Assembly (NCBI GenBank): GCA_022402405.1 | Contig: JAKRSG010000288.1 | Coordinates: 1-8,130, forward strand | DNA from: Bacteroidia bacterium | GTDB taxonomy: Bacteria > Bacteroidota > Bacteroidia > UKL13-3 | Length of the DNA stretch: 8,130 bases | Reading direction: 5' to 3' | Shown here: positions 1 through 6,548 of the stretch, piece after piece | Layout: every line of letters starts with the position of its first letter | How positions within the stretch are numbered: the first letter of the stretch is position 1 | Notes under the pieces: model-generated | Told to the model about the DNA's origin: nothing | Database searches by the model: none | The model's input: only the letters and a program-made list of their open reading frames with translations | Translations under genes and position numbers: made by a program

Positions 1-522
1 GGAGATGGTTGCGGTGCAGTTCTGCTTGAACCAAACTATGAAGGAAATGGTATCATTGATGCTGTTTTAAAATCGGATGGTTCTGGAAGGCATTTTTTAC
101 ATCAGAAGGCTGGTGGTTCTCTTAAGCCACCTACACACGAAACCGTAGACGCCAGGGAACATTATGTTTTTCAGGATGGTAAGTCGGTTTTTAAGTTTGC
201 AGTTAAAGGTATGGCCGATGTATCTGCTCAAATTATGGAGCGAAACAACCTAACTTCAGAAGACATTTCATGGCTTGTTCCGCATCAAGCCAATTTGCGA
301 ATTATCGATGCCACTGCCGAAAGAATGGGCCTAGATAAAGATAAAGTAATGATAAACATAGATCATTACGGTAATACCACCAATGGTACTCTCCCATTAT
401 GTTTATGGGAATGGGAAAAGAAATTAAAAAAAGGTGATAATTTAGTTTTAGCAGCCTTTGGTGGAGGTTTTACTTGGGGTGCCATTTATTTAAAATGGGC
501 TTACAACTCTAGTGAAGAATAG
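1..522 (+). CDS. fabH: Beta-ketoacyl-ACP synthase III (FabH), 3' part only
   Basis: The frame is open from base 1, so the gene begins upstream of the window; 173 residues remain of a family that is usually about 330 long. FabH condenses acetyl-CoA (or branched acyl-CoA) with malonyl-ACP in the cytosol to start fatty-acid synthesis. The visible part opens with GDGCGAVLLE, the thiolase-fold glycine-rich segment. It carries the catalytic His in PHQANLR (codon 283-285) and the catalytic Asn in HYGNTTNGT (codon 373-375). These are 30 residues apart, exactly as H244 and N274 in E. coli FabH. The Arg five residues after the His matches the CoA-contacting R249. The C-terminus AAFGGGFTWGAIYLKW is typical. 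The active-site Cys lies upstream and cannot be checked. The internal ATG at 211 is not the start. accB and accC follow, the usual Bacteroidota arrangement. Confidence 0.96.
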   Translation, partial: GDGCGAVLLEPNYEGNGIIDAVLKSDGSGRHFLHQKAGGSLKPPTHETVDAREHYVFQDGKSVFKFAVKGMADVSAQIMERNNLTSEDISWLVPHQANLRIIDATAERMGLDKDKVMINIDHYGNTTNGTLPLCLWEWEKKLKKGDNLVLAAFGGGFTWGAIYLKWAYNSSEE

Positions 523-550
523 CTTTTTACACTTTTTTTTGGTTTAGGTA

Positions 551-580
551 TTTGCCAATTCGATTTTTTAAATAAATTTG
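551..580 (+). promoter_or_regulatory. Predicted promoter for accB-accC
   Basis: A TTTG at 551-554 is followed after 18 bases by TAAATTTG at 573-580, which fits the Bacteroidota sigma-A pattern (TTTG about 19 bases before TAnnTTTG). Transcription would begin near 585-588 and leave a leader of roughly 15 bases before the accB ATG at 603. The 80-base fabH-accB gap shows no hairpin terminator, so this may be an internal promoter that adds to read-through from fabH. This is pattern matching only. Confidence 0.5.
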
Positions 581-602
581 ATTTTACTTAATAAAAATTC
601 TT

Positions 603-1094
603 ATGGAATTAAAAGAAATAAAAGAACTCATTAAACTGGTTTCAGAATCAGGTGTTTCTGAGGTAGAAGTAGAACGTGGCGATTTTAAATTGGCCATCAA
701 AAAAACAGATGAAAAAACGATGGTAGTTCATCAAAGTGCTCCAGCAACTTTGGTTCAAGCCGCTCCTGTAGCCATGCCTGTTGCTAGCGCACCTGCAGCC
801 GCACCTGTTCCTACTCAAAAAATGGAATCTTTGAACACTGAGGTGAGCAGCAATTTAATAACTATCAAATCTCCTATGATTGGTACTTACTACAAATCAT
901 CATCACCAGATAAGCCACCTTTTGTGCAAGTAGGTGATGAAATTAAAGTTGGTCAGGTGCTTTGCATTGTGGAAGCCATGAAACTATTTAATGAGATAGA
1001 ATCTGAAGTTTCTGGTAAAATTGTTAAAGTTTTAGTAGAAAATGCTTCCCCAATAGAATACGATCAACCTTTATTTTTGGTTGAACCTAAGTAA
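603..1094 (+). CDS. accB: Biotin carboxyl carrier protein of acetyl-CoA carboxylase
   Basis: This 163-residue protein is the small biotin-bearing subunit of acetyl-CoA carboxylase. It carries the carboxyl group from biotin carboxylase to the carboxyltransferase that makes malonyl-CoA. Residues 1-35 form the conserved N-terminal segment (LIKLVSESGVSEVEVERG). Residues 45-75 are a flexible Ala/Pro/Val-rich linker. Residues 85-163 are the biotinyl domain. The protruding thumb of bacterial AccB is present (PMIGTYYKSSSPDKPPFVQVG, about 91-111, followed by VGQVLCIVEAMK), and the biotin-accepting lysine is K127 within EAMKL. Length and domain order match the family. The start at 603 gives the expected MELKEIKELI and has no Shine-Dalgarno. 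accC follows after 48 bases with no terminator, so the two are very likely co-transcribed. The carboxyltransferase subunits AccA and AccD are not in the window. Confidence 0.97.
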   Translation: MELKEIKELIKLVSESGVSEVEVERGDFKLAIKKTDEKTMVVHQSAPATLVQAAPVAMPVASAPAAAPVPTQKMESLNTEVSSNLITIKSPMIGTYYKSSSPDKPPFVQVGDEIKVGQVLCIVEAMKLFNEIESEVSGKIVKVLVENASPIEYDQPLFLVEPK

Positions 1095-1142
1095 TCGTTT
1101 ACTTGGGAATTATTCATTTGGTTTCATTTAACTATCTTTTAC

Positions 1143-2489
1143 ATGTTCAAAAAAATTCTCATCGCCAATAGAGGCGAAATAGCTCTTAGGATTATTCGTA
1201 CAGCCCGCGAAATGGGTATAAAAACGGTTGCAGTTTATTCTACAGCCGACAGAGATAGTCTGCATGTTAGATTTGCAGATGAAGCTGTTTGTATTGGTCC
1301 GCCACCTTCTGCCCAATCTTATTTGAGTATATCAAATATCATTGCTGCGGCAGAAATTACAAATGCAGATGCTATTCACCCAGGTTACGGATTCTTATCA
1401 GAAAATGCTAAATTCTCTCAGGTTTGTAGAGAACATGGTATAAAATTTATTGGTGCTAGTCCGGAAATGATTAACGCCATGGGCGATAAATCTAATGCCA
1501 AAGCTACCATGAAAAAGGCTGGAGTTCCAGTAATTCCTGGTTCTGAAGGTTTGTTAAAAGATGCAGCAGAAGGAAGAGCACTTGCAAAAGAAATTGGATA
1601 TCCAGTTATAATCAAAGCAACTGCAGGTGGTGGTGGTAGAGGAATGCGCATTATCTGGGCAGATGAAGAGTTTGAAAAACACTGGGACAGTGCTAAACAA
1701 GAATCGTTAGCTGCCTTTGGTAACGATGGTATCTACATGGAGAAATACGTGGAAGAGCCTCGTCATATAGAAATTCAATTAGCGGGCGACCAATACGGAA
1801 AGGTTTGTCATTTATCTGAAAGAGATTGCTCTATTCAACGTAGACACCAAAAGTTGGTTGAAGAAAGTCCGTCTCCATTTATGACAGATGAGCTTCGCGA
1901 GAAAATGGGTGCTGCCGCAGTTGCAGGCGCCTCTGCCATTGGATACGAAGGTTTAGGTACTATCGAATTCTTGGTCGACAAACACAGAAACTTCTACTTC
2001 ATGGAAATGAATACTCGTATTCAGGTAGAACATCCAGTTACAGAAGAAGTAATCAATTTCGACTTGGTAAAAGAGCAGATTTTAATAGCTGCTGGTGTGC
2101 CTATTAGTGGCAGAAATTATTATCCATCACGCCACTCTATTGAAGTACGTATCAATGCAGAAGATCCTCATAATAACTTTAGACCTACTCCTGGTAGAAT
2201 TGATTACCTGCATAAGCCAGGCGGACATGGAGTGAGGGTTGATACACACATCTACGCAGGTTATACTATTCCAAGTAACTATGATAGTATGATTGCTAAA
2301 ATGATTGTTACGGCTCAAACTAGAGAAGAAGCCATTATTAAAATGGAAAGAGCTTTAGGAGAGTTTATCATTGAAGGACCAGGCTTAAAAACTACCATAC
2401 CTCTTGCGGTAAAGCTCATGCAAAATGAGGACTTCAAGAATGGTAATTTTACTACGGCATTCATGAATACATTCGATATTAACGAATAA
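1143..2489 (+). CDS. accC: Biotin carboxylase subunit of acetyl-CoA carboxylase
   Basis: This 448-residue ATP-grasp enzyme carboxylates the biotin on AccB using ATP and bicarbonate, the first half of malonyl-CoA synthesis. The N-terminal domain begins MFKKILIANRGEIALRI and contains HPGYGFLSENAKF (79-91). The ATP-grasp domain shows K116, K158, the glycine-rich loop GGGGRGMR (162-169), H208, K237, E275, and the metal and catalytic cluster EMNTRIQVEH (288-297, with E288, N290 and R292). The C-terminal domain has R336 in EVRINAEDP. All residues expected from E. coli AccC are present, and the length is normal, with no fused biotinyl domain. The ATG at 1143 is chosen because it gives the canonical N-terminus. 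The stop codon at 2487-2489 overlaps the A-tract of the following terminator. A propionyl-CoA or pyruvate carboxylase subunit is less likely, given the neighbouring fabH and accB. Confidence 0.97.
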   Translation: MFKKILIANRGEIALRIIRTAREMGIKTVAVYSTADRDSLHVRFADEAVCIGPPPSAQSYLSISNIIAAAEITNADAIHPGYGFLSENAKFSQVCREHGIKFIGASPEMINAMGDKSNAKATMKKAGVPVIPGSEGLLKDAAEGRALAKEIGYPVIIKATAGGGGRGMRIIWADEEFEKHWDSAKQESLAAFGNDGIYMEKYVEEPRHIEIQLAGDQYGKVCHLSERDCSIQRRHQKLVEESPSPFMTDELREKMGAAAVAGASAIGYEGLGTIEFLVDKHRNFYFMEMNTRIQVEHPVTEEVINFDLVKEQILIAAGVPISGRNYYPSRHSIEVRINAEDPHNNFRPTPGRIDYLHKPGGHGVRVDTHIYAGYTIPSNYDSMIAKMIVTAQTREEAIIKMERALGEFIIEGPGLKTTIPLAVKLMQNEDFKNGNFTTAFMNTFDINE

Positions 2490-2516
2490 AAAAAGTGGGC
2501 ATTGCCCACTTTTTTT
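2488..2516 (+). terminator. Rho-independent terminator after accC
   Basis: GTGGGC (2495-2500), loop ATT, GCCCAC (2504-2509), flanked by seven A on the left and seven T on the right (2510-2516). A-T pairing can lengthen the stem. It begins inside the accC stop codon and closes the fabH-accB-accC block. Confidence 0.92.
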
Positions 2517-2539
2517 ATTCCTAAAACTTCCTAAAAACA

Positions 2540-2547
2540 TACATTTG
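2540..2547 (+). promoter_or_regulatory. Predicted -7 element (TACATTTG) for a leaderless redoxin mRNA
   Basis: TACATTTG is a perfect TAnnTTTG match. Its last G is at 2547 and the only possible ATG of the next gene is at 2554. Transcription usually starts about 5-7 bases after this box, so the mRNA would begin at or next to the A of the ATG. No clear -33 TTTG is present where expected (about 2517-2522), so the promoter may be weak or need an activator. An identical TACATTTG box precedes ahcY. Confidence 0.45.
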
Positions 2548-2553
2548 TAGTGT

Positions 2554-3111
2554 ATGCCATTATTGCTTTTAATCATTCTATCTCTTTTTAATCGTATAAG
2601 TCCGGAAACCTTAAACGAAGTGAAAATTTACGATTTGGAAGGTAAAGCTTATTCTATAAACCCCGCTTCGCATAAAAAAGGAACTGTTATTTTGTTTCTT
2701 TCTCCTGAGTGCCCATTGTGCGAGAGTTATTCGCTAACTATCCGAAATTTAGCCAGCACCTATCAAAAGGTGGGAATTAGCTTTTATGCCATCATTCCCG
2801 GCAAAACATACAGCAAAAAAGAGATACTCGCTTATAAATACAAATATAAACTCAATGAGCTTTTGTTTTACACCGACCCAAACTTTGAATTAGCCAAATT
2901 TGCACAGGTCAGCATAACTCCCGAGGTGGCGGTATTTGTGCCAAGCGGACAAAAAGTATATCAAGGCAGAATAGACAATTGGGCTTACGAACTTAGCAAA
3001 AAGCGAAAAGTTATAACAGAGCACGATTTAGCCAATGTGCTCGAAAAACTTTACCTTAATCAAATGGTTAAACCCTATAAAACAAGGGCTGTAGGATGTT
3101 ACATAAACTAA
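2554..3111 (+). CDS. Redoxin (AhpC/TSA-type thioredoxin fold), partner of a copper monooxygenase
   Basis: This 185-residue protein probably has an exported thioredoxin fold. Residues 1-12 are a hydrophobic stretch (MPLLLLIILSLF) that could be a signal peptide, but it has no basic residues at its start and no lipobox. The core has VKIYDLEGKAYSI (23-35), then VILFLSPECPLCESYS (45-60) with the redox pair C53-P-L-C56, and the cis-proline position at TPEVAVF (122-128). After the fold comes GRIDNWAYELSKKR and a tail TRAVGCYIN (177-185) with C182. From memory of the family, this tail is typical of redoxins placed next to, or fused to, cytochrome/copper-monooxygenase domains. The reading frame overlaps the downstream gene by 16 bases, which suggests translational coupling. 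An in-frame TAG at 2548-2550 rules out an upstream start. Substrate and partner are unknown; a role in the redox state or copper supply of the next protein is an inference. Confidence 0.8.
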   Translation: MPLLLLIILSLFNRISPETLNEVKIYDLEGKAYSINPASHKKGTVILFLSPECPLCESYSLTIRNLASTYQKVGISFYAIIPGKTYSKKEILAYKYKYKLNELLFYTDPNFELAKFAQVSITPEVAVFVPSGQKVYQGRIDNWAYELSKKRKVITEHDLANVLEKLYLNQMVKPYKTRAVGCYIN

Positions 3112-4457
3112 TTCAAATATTGCTGTTAGGTATCTTTTTAGCAGTATCTTGTTCTGAACCAAATTCCACTGTTTCATCCGCTGAGCAGGTATTATTCGCT
3201 GAACACATCGCGCCTATCATTCATCAAAATTGTACTAAATGTCATAACCCAAATGGTGCCGCACCCTTTAGTTTGGTGAGCTACGACGACATTGCACCTA
3301 AAGCAAAACTCATTGCCTATGTTACCGAAAAAAGGCTTATGCCACCTTGGCCTGCCGACCCAAGTTACACCCATTTTGCTAATGAAACATACCTTACAGA
3401 TGAACAAATAATGCTCATCAAAAGATGGTCGGAGGAAGGTTGTTTGGCAGGTGATACGGCGGCTTTGGTTCAGCCCGAAATAGTGGAGAAAACGTGGAGC
3501 AAAACCAAGCCAGATTTGATAGTAAAAATTCCTGAACCAATAAAGGTACCTGGGAATAATTCGGACTTGTTTTTGGTGGTGAAAGTACCATTTGAGTTAC
3601 CCAAAGACACCATCATTAGAGCCATAGAATTTGTGCCCGGAAACAAGCGATTGGTTCATCATGTAAACACGCATATTGTTCAGTTTGAACCTAACAAAAA
3701 ACGAAGTTTACACGAAGGAAAATACTTGGTAAACCAAGACCAAACCAAGAGTACTCAGATTCATAAAGAGCTTGGCTTACTTAATGATGATGGCAGTTAC
3801 GCACCTATGACGCCAAGTGTTTCTAACTATTTACCAGGTGCTCAGTTTAGTTTTTACCCCGATGAAATTGGGGGATTTAGAATAGGTAAAAAGAATGCAT
3901 TCTACCTAAACGATATGCATTTTGGACCCAGTGCTATTGAGCAAAAAGACTCTTCTTACTACAAAATTTATTATGGCACCAAAGAGCCAAAACGGCCTGT
4001 AAAAGAATTTCAGATTGGCACTTTAGGATTGGCTCCAGTTGAGCCTGCATTGGTGGTTCCAGCAAATGAAATGAAGACCTTTCATATTAAGTTTAATGTG
4101 CCATCAGATATTTCAATAGTCAATATTGTACCGCATATGCATCTCATTGGAAAGAGATTTTGGGCTTATGCCATAAAGCCAAGTGGCGATACTATTAGGT
4201 TAATTCGAATTAACGATTGGGATTTTAGGTGGCAATATTTTTACATGCCAAAAACTATGCTTAAGATTCCGAGAGGCTCTACCATTTATGTTGAGGGCGA
4301 TTTTGATAATAGAGCTAGCAACCCAAACAATCCGTTTAGTCCGCCACGGGTAATTGCAGAACGAGAAGGTAGCATGAAAACTACCGATGAGATGTTTCAG
4401 CTCATTTTAAGCTATGTTTCCTACCAAAAGGGAGATGAGTTTATTTCGTTGGAGTGA
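3096..4457 (+). CDS. Lipoprotein with c-type haem domain and PHM-like type II copper monooxygenase domain
   Basis: This 453-residue protein begins with a signal peptide ending in a lipobox-like AVSC (16-19), so it is probably a lipid-anchored envelope protein attached at C19. Residues 31-120 resemble a c-type cytochrome domain: NCTKCH gives C46-x-x-C49-H50 for haem, and MPPWP (82-86) supplies the probable axial Met82. Residues about 140-450 resemble peptidylglycine alpha-hydroxylating monooxygenase. A His pair H188-H189 and H275 (NDMHFGP) would hold the first copper. H347-x-H349 (PHMHLIG) and M433 (TTDEMFQLIL, like SDEMCNLYI in PHM) would hold the second. Family knowledge supports an O2-dependent hydroxylation chemistry, with the haem perhaps donating electrons in place of ascorbate; the substrate is not evident. 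The start overlaps the redoxin gene by 16 bases. The ligand assignments are by eye and should be taken as a model. Confidence 0.82.
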   Translation: MLHKLIQILLLGIFLAVSCSEPNSTVSSAEQVLFAEHIAPIIHQNCTKCHNPNGAAPFSLVSYDDIAPKAKLIAYVTEKRLMPPWPADPSYTHFANETYLTDEQIMLIKRWSEEGCLAGDTAALVQPEIVEKTWSKTKPDLIVKIPEPIKVPGNNSDLFLVVKVPFELPKDTIIRAIEFVPGNKRLVHHVNTHIVQFEPNKKRSLHEGKYLVNQDQTKSTQIHKELGLLNDDGSYAPMTPSVSNYLPGAQFSFYPDEIGGFRIGKKNAFYLNDMHFGPSAIEQKDSSYYKIYYGTKEPKRPVKEFQIGTLGLAPVEPALVVPANEMKTFHIKFNVPSDISIVNIVPHMHLIGKRFWAYAIKPSGDTIRLIRINDWDFRWQYFYMPKTMLKIPRGSTIYVEGDFDNRASNPNNPFSPPRVIAEREGSMKTTDEMFQLILSYVSYQKGDEFISLE

Positions 4458-4469
4458 CCCTAAAATAAT

Positions 4470-4505
4470 AAGTGCGGACAAGTCGCTACCTGTCCGCACT
4501 TTTTT
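4470..4505. terminator. Two-way terminator between convergent genes
   Basis: A perfect 10-bp stem, AGTGCGGACA (4471-4480) with TGTCCGCACT (4491-4500), loop of 10 bases, extended by one A-T pair (4470/4501). It is followed by T4501-T4505 on the + strand. On the - strand it is followed by TTATTATTTTA, a weaker U-rich run. It lies 13 bases after the monooxygenase stop and 10 bases from the bacilliredoxin stop, so it can serve both. Confidence 0.9.
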
Positions 4506-4515
4506 AGCAAAATGA

Positions 4516-4938
4516 TTAAGCGCAGTATTCTTCGAAAGCTGCTTGAAGATTTTGAGAAATCATTTCGGCGCTTCTGCCTTCAATCATATGACGTTCGATG
4601 AAGTGAACTAAGTTACCATCTTTAAACAAAGCAATTGAAGGAGAAGATGGAGGGAAAGGCAAGGTGTATTCACGTGCTTTTGAAACAGCCTCCGCCTCTT
4701 GTCCGGCAAACACCGTAAGCAATTCGCTAGGCTTTTTGGAAGCGTTAGAAACTGCATGTATAACACCTGGTCTGCAAGTACCTGCAGCGCAACCGCAAAC
4801 AGAATTAAACACTAATAATTGTGTACCTTGTTTGCTATTTAGGGCCTCTTCTACTTCTGAAGCACTCATTAAAGATTTGAAACCTACGTTTTCTAATTGT
4901 TGTCTCATGGGAGCAACTAACATTTCTGGATATGCCAT
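4516..4938 (-). CDS. Bacilliredoxin, BrxA/BrxB (YphP/YqiW) family
   Basis: This 140-residue cytosolic thioredoxin-fold protein belongs to the family that removes bacillithiol from mixed disulfides on proteins in bacteria that make that thiol. The signature is NSVCGCAAGTCRPG (45-58), with the CGC active site at C48-G-C50. The thioredoxin-fold proline region is PFPPSSPSIALFKDG (94-108), and HFIERHMIEGR (112-122) is a conserved family segment. Length matches the family, and the start MAYPEMLVAPMRQQL is typical. Two further cysteines stand out: C55, five residues after the active site, where Bacillus proteins (as I remember them) have Ala, and C139 next to the C-terminus. The gene stands alone on its strand. 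Its predicted promoter lies about 110 bases upstream, with a heptamer repeat in the leader. Family membership is firm; the bacillithiol role is inferred because no bsh genes are in the window. Confidence 0.93.
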   Translation of the reverse strand: MAYPEMLVAPMRQQLENVGFKSLMSASEVEEALNSKQGTQLLVFNSVCGCAAGTCRPGVIHAVSNASKKPSELLTVFAGQEAEAVSKAREYTLPFPPSSPSIALFKDGNLVHFIERHMIEGRSAEMISQNLQAAFEEYCA

Positions 4939-4945
4939 ATTTTAA

Positions 4946-5008
4946 TTATGAATTATGAGTTATGAATTATGAAATTTTAATTACGGATTACGAGTTACGA
5001 ATTAAGGG
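4946..5008. repeat. Phased heptanucleotide array
   Basis: Nine consecutive 7-base units in perfect register: TTATGAA, TTATGAG, TTATGAA, TTATGAA, a degenerate ATTTTAA, then TTACGGA, TTACGAG, TTACGAA, TTAAGGG. The first four share TTATGA and the later ones share TTACG, so the array has two sub-families. It begins 8 bases upstream of the bacilliredoxin start and would lie in that gene's 5' leader. The rest of the 4939-5188 intergenic stretch is A/T-rich and holds two predicted promoters and nothing else I recognise. Confidence 0.85.
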
Positions 5009-5045
5009 CTATTTTTTACTGTTTGGGTTATTTAAAATAGTTCTG

Positions 5046-5079
5046 CAAAAATAATTTTAATTTAGTGATTTGTTACAAA
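5046..5079 (-). promoter_or_regulatory. Predicted promoter for the bacilliredoxin gene
   Basis: Read on the - strand, TATTTTTG (5053 to 5046) fits TAnnTTTG. A TTTG (5079 to 5076) lies 22 bases upstream, slightly wider than ideal. Transcription would begin near 5040 and give a leader of about 100 bases that contains the heptamer array. The same TTATTTTTGCAG string occurs in front of the E1 gene at 7871-7882. Confidence 0.4.
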
Positions 5080-5153
5080 AGCAATATTAAATAACAAAGT
5101 CTTGTTTGAAAAAGTTTGACCAAATTTTATTTTTATTATCAGGTGGTTAAGCT

Positions 5154-5161
5154 TACATTTG
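5154..5161 (+). promoter_or_regulatory. Predicted -7 element (TACATTTG) for ahcY
   Basis: TACATTTG followed by CA is a perfect Bacteroidota -7 box. Transcription should start near 5167, leaving an A/T-rich leader of about 20 bases before the ATG at 5189 with no Shine-Dalgarno. The -33 position holds only a T-run (about 5130-5134); a better TTTG at 5115-5118 is too far away at 35 bases. Confidence 0.5.
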
Positions 5162-5188
5162 CACACTAAAAATTTATTTTAAAGATAT

Positions 5189-6502
5189 ATGTCAGACGCA
5201 AAAACTGCCCTTCCTTACAAAGTTAAGGACATTTCCCTAGCAGAATGGGGACGTAAAGAAATTCGTTTAGCTGAAGCAGAAATGCCGGGTTTAATGGCAC
5301 TTCGTGCAGAATATGGTGCTAGTCAGCCCCTAAAAGGTGCTCGCATTGCTGGTTGTTTACACATGACCATCCAAACTGCTGTATTAATTGAAACCTTAAA
5401 ACACTTAGGAGCAGAAGTAACTTGGAGTTCATGTAATATTTTCTCTACTCAAGATCACGCTGCTGCTGCTATTGCTGCTGCTGGTATTCCGGTATACGCT
5501 TGGAAAGGTCAGAACGAGGAAGAATTTGATTGGTGTATTGAGCAAACCTTATTCGCCTTTGAAGGTGGTAAGCCACTAAACATGATTTTAGACGACGGTG
5601 GCGATTTAACCAACATGGTTTTTGATCGTTACCCTGAGTTAACAAAAGACATCAAAGGTTTATCAGAAGAAACTACAACTGGTGTTCACCGTTTGTACGA
5701 GCGTATGAAAAAAGGTACTTTAGTTATGCCTGCAATCAACGTAAACGATTCTGTTACTAAATCTAAATTCGATAACAAATACGGTTGTAAAGAATCATTA
5801 GTAGATGCTATCCGTAGAGCTACTGATATTATGATGGCTGGTAAGGTTGCTGTAGTTGCTGGTTACGGTGATGTTGGTAAAGGTTCTGCAGAATCATTAC
5901 GTGGTGCTGGTGCTCGTGTATTGGTTACAGAAATAGATCCTATTTGTGCATTACAAGCAGCAATGGACGGATTTGAAGTAGTTACCATGGAAGAAGCTTG
6001 TGAGCGTGCAAATATTTTTGTTACTGCTACTGGTAACTTAAAAATTATCACTGAGCGTCACTTCAGAGCCATGCGCGATAAATCTATCGTATGTAACATT
6101 GGTCACTTCGATAATGAAATTGATATGGCTTGGTTAAACAACAATTATGGTTCAACTAAAAACACCTTAAAGCCTCAAGTAGATATCTACAATGTTGAAG
6201 GAAATGACATCATCGTATTAGCTGAAGGTCGTTTAGTTAACTTAGGTTGTGCTATGGGTCACCCTAGTTTTGTAATGAGTAATTCATTTACAAATCAAAC
6301 CTTAGCTCAAATTGAGTTATGGAACAACAGCGCTAACTACGAAAACAAAGTGTACGTGTTACCTAAACACTTAGATGAAAAAGTAGCAAAATTACACTTA
6401 GCTCATATCGGTGCTAAATTAACCGTTCTAGAAAACGAGCAAGCTGAATACATCGGCGTAACCGTTGAAGGTCCGTTTAAATCGGAAATGTACCGTTATT
6501 AG
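5189..6502 (+). CDS. ahcY: Adenosylhomocysteinase (S-adenosyl-L-homocysteine hydrolase)
   Basis: This 437-residue cytosolic enzyme reversibly splits S-adenosylhomocysteine into adenosine and homocysteine, removing the product that inhibits methyltransferases. Tightly bound NAD takes part in catalysis. Visible motifs are HMTIQTA with H58, SCNIFSTQDHAAAAIA (81-96), ILDDGGDLTN (133-142), EETTTGVHRLY with E161, K191, D195, N196 and C200. The NAD-binding loop is GYGDVGKG (225-232). CNIGHFDNEID has H306, GHPSFVMSNSF has H358, and the C-terminal KSEMYRY has K431 and Y435, which in known structures reach into a neighbouring subunit's NAD site. Most of these sit five positions after their human counterparts (H58 sits three after), so the about 40-residue insert of many bacterial homologues is absent. 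Codons lean strongly to GCT, GGT and TTA, consistent with high expression. The TAG stop lies inside a heptamer array. Confidence 0.98.
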   Translation: MSDAKTALPYKVKDISLAEWGRKEIRLAEAEMPGLMALRAEYGASQPLKGARIAGCLHMTIQTAVLIETLKHLGAEVTWSSCNIFSTQDHAAAAIAAAGIPVYAWKGQNEEEFDWCIEQTLFAFEGGKPLNMILDDGGDLTNMVFDRYPELTKDIKGLSEETTTGVHRLYERMKKGTLVMPAINVNDSVTKSKFDNKYGCKESLVDAIRRATDIMMAGKVAVVAGYGDVGKGSAESLRGAGARVLVTEIDPICALQAAMDGFEVVTMEEACERANIFVTATGNLKIITERHFRAMRDKSIVCNIGHFDNEIDMAWLNNNYGSTKNTLKPQVDIYNVEGNDIIVLAEGRLVNLGCAMGHPSFVMSNSFTNQTLAQIELWNNSANYENKVYVLPKHLDEKVAKLHLAHIGAKLTVLENEQAEYIGVTVEGPFKSEMYRY

Positions 6503-6537
6503 TCGATAGTCCATGGTCCATAGACCATAGTCGGTAG
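6500..6537. repeat. Second heptanucleotide array, overlapping the ahcY stop codon
   Basis: Five 7-base units in register: TAGTCGA, TAGTCCA, TGGTCCA, TAGACCA, TAGTCGG, then TAG. The first TAG is the ahcY stop codon. Units two to four can also fold as ATGGTC (6513-6518), loop CATA, GACCAT (6523-6528). The unit length equals that of the array upstream of ahcY but the sequence is different. Confidence 0.82.
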
Positions 6538-6548
6538 AATTAATTAAT

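Noticed and set aside
522..545. Terminator after fabH suggested by the T-run at 532-540
   Set aside because: No inverted repeat precedes the T-run, so there is no hairpin to support termination.
1113..1120. TTCATTTG as a promoter box for accC
   Set aside because: It mismatches the second base of TAnnTTTG and has no TTG element at the right distance. accC is better explained by co-transcription with accB.
4664..4945. 93-codon open frame on the + strand opposite the bacilliredoxin gene
   Set aside because: It is the antisense shadow of a clearly recognisable family member, and its translation is rich in Cys, Asn and Ser without any motif.
4939..5008. CRISPR-like array upstream of the bacilliredoxin gene
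   Set aside because: The units are 7 bases long with no spacers and no cas genes nearby; it is a simple tandem repeat.
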